Source: a virus. From it: a stretch of 32,310 bases of DNA. The notes below the pieces were generated by a model. That model was not told the origin of the DNA, searched no databases, and was given only the letters and a program-made list of their open reading frames with translations. Numbering within the stretch: position 1 is the first letter of the stretch; each line of letters begins with the position of its first letter. The DNA is taken from positions 1-32,310 of IMG/VR virus record IMGVR_UViG_3300017742_000056; one strand, written 5' to 3'. Positions 23,111-28,556 of the stretch are shown here, piece by piece. The translations under genes and the position numbers were made by a program.

Positions 23111-23586
23111 GGAGATGAAGATTATAGCACCCGCGAATTTGATTTCAATGTCATTCATGAACTGTGCTTATGACCTCTGGGCTTTGGATTGTCAAGCTAA
23201 AGCCAATCGGAATGTCAATTTTTTTATGGGGTTGTTTATATATATATAGAAATTCTGTCGCAACTTTTTGCAGACCCCCTCCTCCCCATGTATCCAGATT
23301 TCCACTACAAACTGACGTAAGTCGTTGGTATACAGCTACTATGGACACATCTGAGCCTAGCTAACCTAGCTAATCTAGCTAAGTCACTGGTTATCAATTA
23401 CTTGTGTTACATATGAGGTAGTAAAATGTTTCTCCTTATGGAAATGTATCAAGAATCCCACTACAAACACCCATATTAGTGGTATCACTTTGGTCTCAGT
23501 TTCTAGCTAATCCTCTAGCTAACCTTCTAGCTCGTTTCATAAGTCGTTGACTATCAATACTATGGACAACACTAGGAAAACAGGGT
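23111..23586. other. Non-coding switch region with dispersed repeats
   Basis: No convincing gene is visible. Contents: (i) a 25-bp direct repeat (23288-23312 and 23444-23468, three mismatches, starting ATGTATC and ending CCACTACAAAC); (ii) AAGTCGTTG followed 8-9 bp later by TACTATGGACA, twice (23319-23347 and 23541-23568); (iii) three tandem 9-bp units of (C/T)CTAGCTAA at 23356-23382 and three looser CTAGCT units around 23500-23535; (iv) an A/T tract at 23236-23250; (v) GCA-N6-TGC at 23269-23272 and flanks, a looser relative of the array palindrome. The region probably holds regulatory and origin functions. Confidence 0.6.
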
Positions 23587-23599
23587 CATGGAGAGATAG

Positions 23600-23640
23600 T
23601 TGAGAAAAACCTTCCAATTATTTGATAATCAGTTTATAAT
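23600..23640 (+). promoter_or_regulatory. Candidate rightward early promoter
   Basis: TTGAGA at 23600-23605, a 17-bp spacer and TGATAA at 23623-23628 give a plausible sigma-70-type promoter. A perfect TATAAT lies a few bases further on at 23635-23640. Either would start the transcript that carries the structured leader and the first hammerhead ribozyme. Confidence 0.4.
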
Positions 23641-23673
23641 GGTGGCTCGTTCTTTTCCAGTCTCGCCCAGCAA

Positions 23674-23730
23674 TGAGCCAGACAGAGTTAGCTAAAGCTA
23701 GCTACTTCGCCAGCCAGCGTTACCGCTGAG
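23674..23730 (+). CDS. Possible 18-aa leader peptide
   Basis: An ATG-initiated 18-residue frame (MSQTELAKASYFASQRYR) lies about 35 bp after the candidate promoter and ends in TGA. It has no Shine-Dalgarno sequence and no known family. A second 29-codon frame follows at 23753-23842. Both may be chance; they are recorded because the leader is otherwise empty of genes and shows local duplications. Confidence 0.2.
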
Positions 23731-23866
23731 TAACATTATCCGATATCTCGACATGGAGAGATGGGGATTAGTTGCCAGCCAGCTGGGTGAGCCAAGCACA
23801 ATGACTCCATGCAGTTACCGCTCCACTTTGATCATCCCTTGATGTATGTGCCAGCAGACTCAGAGC

Positions 23867-23918
23867 CAGTGACATCGATCACTGAGCTAGGTTATAAGTT
23901 GCCAGTTGGATCGGCAAC
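23867..23918 (+). other. Two RNA hairpins in the 5' leader before ribozyme 1
   Basis: Hairpin one pairs CAGTGA (23867-23872) with TCACTG (23879-23884); flanking AGC/GCT can extend it past one bulged A. Hairpin two pairs GTTGCC (23898-23903) with GGCAAC (23913-23918). They immediately precede the first hammerhead ribozyme, so the whole leader is strongly structured. Their role is unknown; they could stabilise the upstream cleavage product or insulate ribozyme folding. Confidence 0.5.
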
Positions 23919-23925
23919 GAGACGA

Positions 23926-23973
23926 GACCGAAACGCGAAAGCGTCCAGTGCTATCTGCACTGCTGATGAGGTC
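23926..23973 (+). ncRNA. Hammerhead ribozyme 1 (open stem II, type II)
   Basis: All core positions are present. Stem II is GACC (23926-23929) with GGTC (23970-23973). GAA is at 23930-23932. Stem III is ACGC with GCGT around a GAAA tetraloop (23933-23944). The cleavage-site C is 23945. Stem I is CAGTGC with GCACTG around the loop TATCT (23946-23962). The catalytic CTGATGA is 23963-23969. Self-cleavage is predicted between 23945 and 23946, leaving a 5'-OH on an RNA that starts with the stem I hairpin, 67 nt before the ATG of the first gene. The stems differ from copies 2 and 3 but always pair, which is strong evidence for a real ribozyme. Confidence 0.9.
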
Positions 23974-23983
23974 AGAACACCTC

Positions 23984-24012
23984 GTATCAATAAACCAAAT
24001 ACAAAAATAGAT
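23984..24012 (+). promoter_or_regulatory. Conserved SD-less leader, copy 1
   Basis: A 29-nt A-rich leader (GTATCAATAAACC, then AAATACAAAAATAGAT) runs directly into the ATG. It is identical to copy 2, nearly identical to copy 3 and similar to a copy before the VWA gene. It has no Shine-Dalgarno sequence. Its conservation down to the start codon decided the start of the 89-aa gene. Confidence 0.7.
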
Positions 24013-24282
24013 ATGAAAAACAAAAGCGACAACAACACCTATGCAGTCATCACCCGTGAAAGCATCTTCGTCGAAGCTCCATGTGAGACTACTTACTTCA
24101 AGAATCTACTGGATGCAGAAAGATTCATGGCTAGCTACTTAGCACGACCAAGAGAAGTCGAGCAGTGCCAGCTGGTCAAAGTAATGCAGTGGCACGAGGA
24201 AGATGAAAACTGCACTGAATACGATGATGCGGTAAGAAGAGTTCAATCTCTTCGCGACCGCAGACCAGTGCATCACTTCTAG
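24013..24282 (+). CDS. Hypothetical early protein, first gene of the ribozyme operon
   Basis: An 89-aa protein starting MKNKSDNNTYAVITRESIF. The frame is open upstream to 23809, but that part overlaps the hammerhead ribozyme and leader, so the ATG at the end of the conserved leader is chosen. It looks like a small alpha/beta protein (YAVITRESIFVEAP, DAERFMASYLARP, CQLVKVMQWHEED) with an acidic middle and a basic C-terminus (VRRVQSLRDRRPVHHF). No family recognised. Its stop codon (24280-24282) overlaps the first base of ribozyme 2, so a terminating ribosome would cover that ribozyme's stem II and GAA. Confidence 0.6.
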   Translation: MKNKSDNNTYAVITRESIFVEAPCETTYFKNLLDAERFMASYLARPREVEQCQLVKVMQWHEEDENCTEYDDAVRRVQSLRDRRPVHHF

Positions 24283-24333
24283 ATCGAAACACCCTCATGG
24301 GTGTCTGACGGTATCTCCGTCACTGACGAGATC
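24282..24333 (+). ncRNA. Hammerhead ribozyme 2 (open stem II, type II)
   Basis: Stem II is GATC (24282-24285) with GATC (24330-24333). GAA is 24286-24288. Stem III is ACACCC with GGGTGT around loop TCAT (24289-24304). The cleavage-site C is 24305. Stem I is TGACGG with CCGTCA around the loop TATCT (24306-24322). The catalytic CTGACGA is 24323-24329 (the variable position 7 is C here). It begins at the last base of the upstream stop codon and ends 30 nt before the next ATG. Cleavage between 24305 and 24306 would leave the upstream mRNA ending in the stem III hairpin. Confidence 0.92.
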
Positions 24334-24334
24334 A

Positions 24335-24363
24335 GTATCAATAAACCAAATACAAAAATAGAT
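24335..24363 (+). promoter_or_regulatory. Conserved SD-less leader, copy 2
   Basis: The 29 nt are identical to copy 1 at 23984-24012 and end directly at the ATG of the 151-aa gene. The leader starts one base after the 3' strand of ribozyme 2 stem II and its adjacent A. Confidence 0.7.
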
Positions 24364-24819
24364 ATGAAAAATAAATGCGAACCAACAATAGATCTCAATT
24401 ATAAATACAAAGCCACAGAAGCTGAGATACTTCGTATGTGGCTTAGGAATAATAAAGATGTGGATAAGGAAGACTTAGCTAAGGTAGTTAAAGCAAATGT
24501 CGTAGTGCTACATAGGTTAGTGACTTTCTATGATGGCTCACCGAATGCGATTGTTCGTAGATGGCGTAAGCATGGTGACTTCTTAGTAGCGGAGTATACA
24601 CCACCAGTCACTCAATCATATGAGGTCACTGCTACCGTTACATTGATAGTGGATGCCACTGATGAACGCGATGCCATGCAGAAAGCAGACGAAGAGTTTG
24701 AGTCCAGAGACTTATGCTGTGAGATGCCATGGGAAGCAAAGCTAGAAGAGGATCGTGAAGACGATGAAGCAGATGAGTTTGATGCCATAGGCATGAAAGA
24801 ACTCTGGAACCAATGCTAA
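24364..24819 (+). CDS. Hypothetical early protein with N-terminal module shared with the MoxR gene
   Basis: A 151-aa protein starting MKNKCEPTIDLNYKYKATEA. Residues ~22-63 (ILRMWLRNNKD to FYDGSPNAI) resemble residues ~6-49 of the downstream MoxR ATPase (LKTWLRKNPNR to ELGGDPEMI): both have a WLR-N start, a helical middle and a G-x-P ending. This may be a small DNA- or partner-binding helix-turn-helix. Residues ~86-115 (SYEVTATVTLIVDATDERDA) form a beta-strand-rich domain like those in several small phage proteins. The C-terminus is very acidic. The longer upstream GTG frame overlaps ribozyme 2 and is rejected. Confidence 0.6.
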   Translation: MKNKCEPTIDLNYKYKATEAEILRMWLRNNKDVDKEDLAKVVKANVVVLHRLVTFYDGSPNAIVRRWRKHGDFLVAEYTPPVTQSYEVTATVTLIVDATDERDAMQKADEEFESRDLCCEMPWEAKLEEDREDDEADEFDAIGMKELWNQC

Positions 24820-24821
24820 CA

Positions 24822-24872
24822 GGTCGAAACACCCACTGGGTGTCTGGCGGTATCTCCGTCACTGATGAGACC
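24822..24872 (+). ncRNA. Hammerhead ribozyme 3 (open stem II, type II)
   Basis: Stem II is GGTC (24822-24825) with GACC (24869-24872). GAA is 24826-24828. Stem III is ACACCC with GGGTGT around a three-base loop ACT (24829-24843). The cleavage-site C is 24844. Stem I is TGGCGG with CCGTCA (one G-U pair) around the loop TATCT (24845-24861). The catalytic CTGATGA is 24862-24868. It begins 2 nt after the stop codon of the 151-aa gene. Relative to copy 2, stem II changes on both sides (GATC/GATC to GGTC/GACC), which is direct covariation. Confidence 0.92.
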
Positions 24873-24876
24873 ATCA

Positions 24877-24905
24877 GTATCAATAAAACCAATACAAAAA
24901 TAGAT
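24877..24905 (+). promoter_or_regulatory. Conserved SD-less leader, copy 3
   Basis: A 29-nt leader identical to copies 1 and 2 except that CCA/ACC is shifted within the A-rich middle. It runs directly into the ATG of the MoxR gene. Confidence 0.7.
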
Positions 24906-26234
24906 ATGAATAATAACGACAAACTAAAGACATGGCTCCGCAAGAATCCTAACAGATCAACGCTGAGTGCAAACGCGACAGACATAGCTTGTGCAGGTAA
25001 GCCACAGCTAGAGAAGTGGGTGATCGAATTGGGTGGTGATCCAGAGATGATCTACAATACAGAATACACCAAGACATCCGCATCAACTCCAGTAACTACA
25101 CCAGTAGCTACACCAGTAGCTAGCACTGAGGTATCCGATGCAGAAAGAATCAAGATACTACAAGATATGTTCGGCAGTAGTAGTGACAATCTTGATACAG
25201 ATAAGGTAGAGCAGATCGTGCGATCCGTAATGGATACCGAAATCCTACCCACCATCGATCAACTGAAGGATGATGTTAAAGAGTTGGCTCCGCTAGCTAG
25301 CACACTGAAAGAGATCGCTGACATAATGAAGACAAAGACATCGGCAAGGTTGCCAGTAGCTACAGCAGTAGCCAGCGGTAACAATCCTATGCTTGAGAAG
25401 GTTGCACCCTATTACACTGCTGGTGAAACATGTTGTGTGCCAGTGTGCATCTCTGCTCCACCATCCTATGGTAAAAGCTACAGCGTCGAGATTCTTGGCA
25501 AGCAATACGAGACGTTCGTCCAGCATGGATGCAATGGATCAGAGGATGAGTTTGCATCTCTGCAAGGTGGCTTTCAACCAGACAGTAAGACTGGTGGATG
25601 GAAAGTAGTAGACGGAAAATTAGCACAAGCAGTGCGATCAGCGAGTGAAGGTAACAATACGTTATTCTTTTTCGACGAAGCGTTCCGAATGCATTCAGAG
25701 ACCGCTGAAAATCTTCTACAGTTTCTGGCTCCGCAACCAGACGAAGATGGCGATGATGTATACCAGCTATACACCAAGCATAGCGATGGTAGTAACCTAG
25801 AGTTACTGCAATGCAAAGCGGACAAGTTGCACATCATATGTGCGACCAATCTCTGCGAGATTGAACCACCAGAAGCACTGATGTCTCGCTTCCTAATAAA
25901 GCACGTTCAATACGAAACAAAGATGATTGAATACATCAGTGAATCAGTAGCTAAGAAGTTTGGCATAGCTAATCCAACAAACCTAGCGAAGCTATACGCT
26001 AAAGCCATGGGTGAGTCTCGCAAGATGCGAGCCAATGGTCAGATACTATTGCCACTTTGCATCCGCACACTGAAGCGTGCGTGTATGGTAGCAAAGGATG
26101 CCACTGACGAAAGCGTTCGCGAGTGGATCAGAGACGAGAGTATGGATGCCATGCTCATGTGGAATTCTGACACTGGGGATGTCACTGAGGATAGTGTGGC
26201 TGGTGTTAGGGAACTAGCTAAGATTCTTAGCTAA
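24906..26234 (+). CDS. MoxR-type AAA+ ATPase
   Basis: A 442-aa protein. An N-terminal helical module (residues ~6-49) is followed by a Thr/Pro/Ala linker (TPVTTPVATPVAS) and a coiled segment (IDQLKDDVKELAPLASTLKE). The AAA+ core begins near residue 155. Walker A is APPSYGKS (184-191), with Ala where Gly is usual. Walker B is LFFFDE (253-258). Sensor 1 is the Asn in ICATN (N315) and the arginine finger candidate is in EALMSRF (R328). A helical lid follows. The fold and the adjacent VWA partner fit the MoxR/AAA_5 family, which remodels or activates proteins. The ATG at the conserved leader was chosen over the longer frame at 24813, which overlaps ribozyme 3. Confidence 0.85.
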   Translation: MNNNDKLKTWLRKNPNRSTLSANATDIACAGKPQLEKWVIELGGDPEMIYNTEYTKTSASTPVTTPVATPVASTEVSDAERIKILQDMFGSSSDNLDTDKVEQIVRSVMDTEILPTIDQLKDDVKELAPLASTLKEIADIMKTKTSARLPVATAVASGNNPMLEKVAPYYTAGETCCVPVCISAPPSYGKSYSVEILGKQYETFVQHGCNGSEDEFASLQGGFQPDSKTGGWKVVDGKLAQAVRSASEGNNTLFFFDEAFRMHSETAENLLQFLAPQPDEDGDDVYQLYTKHSDGSNLELLQCKADKLHIICATNLCEIEPPEALMSRFLIKHVQYETKMIEYISESVAKKFGIANPTNLAKLYAKAMGESRKMRANGQILLPLCIRTLKRACMVAKDATDESVREWIRDESMDAMLMWNSDTGDVTEDSVAGVRELAKILS

Positions 26235-26235
26235 C

Positions 26236-26262
26236 GTATCAACAAATCAAATACACATAGAT
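26236..26262 (+). promoter_or_regulatory. Conserved SD-less leader, copy 4 (no ribozyme)
   Basis: A 27-nt relative of the leaders at 23984, 24335 and 24877 (GTATCAACAAATC, then AAATACACATAGAT) ends at the ATG of the VWA gene. No hammerhead core precedes it, so the MoxR and VWA genes would stay on one mRNA. Confidence 0.65.
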
Positions 26263-27786
26263 ATGAATATGCTAGATACCATAACTAAAGCGTATCGCTT
26301 TTGTAAGCGTAACGTAACCGCTACCCAGAAGGGTGGCGTTCTAACACGAATGAAGATAGCTACTGGCAGACGATATCAGTTTGATGTCGATGCCAGTGTT
26401 AACACTGCAAACTGGTGTTATAACAATCGTCTCAATCGACATGAGATAAAATGCGGAACATCATTGGATCGTATCTGTAATGCTGATACAAAGTCATCTC
26501 CGAAAAAGATGAAGGAGTTTATCCAGCAGATCATCCGACATGAGACTGAGCATGGCATCCAGACTGATCGCACTAATGTGGTCGGCACTTGGTGTAAGGA
26601 TCATGGCATCCCATTCAGATTGTATAATCTGTTTGAAGACTGTCGCATCGAATACAACAGTGCTATCCGCAAGGATGGCGATGGTGCGTTCCGCTGGGTT
26701 AAATACCAAGATGTGGATACCAGCTATAACCTAGCTAGCTCACTACTATGGGCAATCAAGATCAATGAAGCTGGTATTAAAAAGTCAGCTAGTGCATATG
26801 TGCCAGATTGGACGGGATCAGAGTATATGATCTACGCTGGTAAGAGACGTAAGACTCGTCTCATCGTGCTGGCTTTTTATCGCAGGATAATAGCTACCAC
26901 TTGTTCGATGAACCTAATGCCAATCTGTCTTGAGTGGATAGAGTTATTCGGCAAAGAGGTTCCGCCATCCATGGGCGATGATACCATCAATGGTGAGCTT
27001 GATCCCAATTCACCAGAGGGTGAGGAAGTCGATGAGACTTCCCAAGTCGAAGTCGATGACACTAACCCAAACCAAGATAGGCAGAGTAGCTGGTGGGATC
27101 AAAAGACAAAGCCAATCAACGATCACCAGATATCAAGGATAGCTAGGGCGATGAATTCCATCGTTACCAAAGCTAAGTCCACCAAGAATAAGCTATCCAC
27201 CATGGGTAGTAAAATCTCAGTGGATCGTATCATACAGGGAAGCGAGAGATCGTTTTTCAAACGTGGTCGCACGAGAGGTAAGCGTAGAGTAACGCTCATC
27301 GTGGATACCAGTGGGTCGATGGAAAACACATGGAATGTTCATGGCGGTAGGGAATTCGTGTTAGCTTTCAGACAGCTAGCTAGGAAAAACCTAATCGATC
27401 TGGACATCCTATTGACTCAAGTCGATTGCACACGGAGTGCGGTATCCAAACGTATCGATAAAACTGATACAGATGAGTGGATCAACAACCTAGACTGCCA
27501 AGGATGTGGCGAGGGTGTTATGCAATGCATCAAACGGTTCCTACCGATGATCAAGAAAAGCACGACATCGATCATATTCACTGATGCGTATCTAACGGAT
27601 GATGACATCGATACCCAGTTTTATCGCAACTTGGGTCTCAACATGATCGCATCATACATCGAACCCAATGACTGGGCGGTAGGTGGTGGTCGCAATAGGA
27701 TGAATCAGCACTTCGCCAGAAGTGTCATCGCGACCAACGCTACTGATCTAGCTAGAAGGTTAATGCGTGAAATCCTCAAGGACTAA
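26263..27786 (+). CDS. Metallopeptidase-like plus von Willebrand A domain protein
   Basis: A 507-aa protein. The N-terminal domain has a zincin motif HETEH (H93-E94-x-x-H97) in IIRHETEHGIQ, followed by NLFEDCRIE (122-130), where acidic residues usually complete the metal site. An acidic Pro/Glu/Asp linker follows (~235-275). The C-terminal von Willebrand factor A domain has the MIDAS motif DTSGS (348-352) and later an IIFTDA strand. This combination matches the DUF2201-type putative metallopeptidase/VWA family, which pairs with MoxR ATPases. The gene follows the MoxR gene by 28 bp, so the two probably work as an ATPase-VWA chaperone pair. Whether the peptidase site is active is unknown. Confidence 0.82.
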   Translation: MNMLDTITKAYRFCKRNVTATQKGGVLTRMKIATGRRYQFDVDASVNTANWCYNNRLNRHEIKCGTSLDRICNADTKSSPKKMKEFIQQIIRHETEHGIQTDRTNVVGTWCKDHGIPFRLYNLFEDCRIEYNSAIRKDGDGAFRWVKYQDVDTSYNLASSLLWAIKINEAGIKKSASAYVPDWTGSEYMIYAGKRRKTRLIVLAFYRRIIATTCSMNLMPICLEWIELFGKEVPPSMGDDTINGELDPNSPEGEEVDETSQVEVDDTNPNQDRQSSWWDQKTKPINDHQISRIARAMNSIVTKAKSTKNKLSTMGSKISVDRIIQGSERSFFKRGRTRGKRRVTLIVDTSGSMENTWNVHGGREFVLAFRQLARKNLIDLDILLTQVDCTRSAVSKRIDKTDTDEWINNLDCQGCGEGVMQCIKRFLPMIKKSTTSIIFTDAYLTDDDIDTQFYRNLGLNMIASYIEPNDWAVGGGRNRMNQHFARSVIATNATDLARRLMREILKD

Positions 27787-27790
27787 TACG

Positions 27791-28222
27791 ATGATCAGAA
27801 ACCTAGAAGTCATCCTATACGTAGTCATACTGCTCGCGGCAGTAATCATCAGCGAAGCACAAACACCATCGGAGATCGTCACAGCTACCATCATACTGGA
27901 AGCTGGTGGCGAATACTCTGAGGGTGCGATGCAAGCGGTATACGAAGTGATCGCCAACCGATCAGCTAACCGCCAGCTAGCACTGAGTGAGGTCTGCCTG
28001 CAGGCATCCCAGTTTGCTTGCTGGAGCGACAAAGACGTAGCTAGCCAGATAGCTAAAGCCAAGTCTCACCCTAGATGGGGTGAGGCTTTTGTTATAACCC
28101 TGTATCCGAAAACCAACTACACTAACGGAGCAGATCACTACCATGCGGATCATGTCGATCCATACTGGAATAAACACATGAAGGTGACCGCCATCATTGG
28201 TCGGCACATCTTCTACAAATAG
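27791..28222 (+). CDS. SleB-like cell-wall hydrolase (endolysin candidate)
   Basis: A 143-aa protein starting MIRNLEVILYVV. Residues ~6-23 are a hydrophobic signal or anchor ending SEA-Q, a possible cleavage site. The hydrolase domain has the SleB/CwlJ pattern: IILEAGGE (catalytic Glu E37, E41), a YEVIANRS helix, FACWSD, and near the C-terminus GADHYHADHVDPYW with several His. This family cuts peptidoglycan glycan strands. The signal would let it reach the wall without a holin, or be anchored as a signal-arrest-release enzyme. It sits 4 bp after the VWA gene in the rightward operon, far from the structural genes. The upstream ATG at 27767 overlaps the VWA gene and is less likely. Confidence 0.8.
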   Translation: MIRNLEVILYVVILLAAVIISEAQTPSEIVTATIILEAGGEYSEGAMQAVYEVIANRSANRQLALSEVCLQASQFACWSDKDVASQIAKAKSHPRWGEAFVITLYPKTNYTNGADHYHADHVDPYWNKHMKVTAIIGRHIFYK

Positions 28223-28233
28223 AAAGATAAATC

Positions 28234-28509
28234 ATGGCTAATAAAGAGATAACAATAGAAAGATGCAGATATGGTGCATGGGATGGCTGGAGCGTATACG
28301 AGTTTGATGTATACCCAAAGTCATCCGTGCTAGCTGGTCAAACCCGCAAGCGTCACATCAATACCTACGAGAGTCTAGTGGAAGCTGAGAAGCACTATCC
28401 CCAAGCGGACGTAGGTTGCAGGGATGCACACAATTCATTCGACCATCTGCCAGATGGGGATGACATGGAAGCGTTTGAGCGGGAATGCTTGAGACGCGAA
28501 CAATACTAG
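28234..28509 (+). CDS. Small hypothetical early protein
   Basis: A 91-aa protein (ANKEITIERCRYGAWDGWSV at the start; RKRHINTYESLVEAEKHYP; DHLPDGDDMEAFERECLRRE). The HINTYESL-EA--YP and DVGCRD elements look like a small conserved phage domain, but I cannot name it. It is the last gene before the terminator at 28526 and begins 11 bp after the hydrolase gene. Confidence 0.6.
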   Translation: MANKEITIERCRYGAWDGWSVYEFDVYPKSSVLAGQTRKRHINTYESLVEAEKHYPQADVGCRDAHNSFDHLPDGDDMEAFERECLRREQY

Positions 28510-28525
28510 CTAGCTAGCTAGCCAA

Positions 28526-28556
28526 GCTCACACTCTTCGGGGTGTGGGCTTTTTTT
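28526..28556 (+). terminator. Rho-independent terminator closing the ribozyme operon
   Basis: A 10-pair stem (GCTCACACTC 28526-28535 with GGGTGTGGGC 28540-28549, including two G-T pairs) with a TTCG tetraloop is followed by seven T residues. It lies right after an 18-bp run of repeated CTAG units (28506-28523). It ends the transcript of the MoxR/VWA/hydrolase operon. Confidence 0.92.

Noticed and set aside
22877-23173. Plus-strand frame whose end resembles the C-terminus of the initiator protein
   Set aside because: The similarity comes from the shared 21-bp palindrome array; the rest of the frame is antisense to the terminase small subunit gene.
23809-24012. N-terminal extension of the 89-aa gene
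   Set aside because: It runs through two hairpins, ribozyme 1 and the conserved leader; the other genes with this leader start at its end.
25915-25935. CGAAAC in the MoxR gene as a hammerhead core
   Set aside because: No stem III, cleavage site or CTGANGA follows.
26220-26262. A fourth hammerhead ribozyme before the VWA gene
   Set aside because: The leader is related, but there is no CTGANGA or GAA with pairing stems upstream of it.
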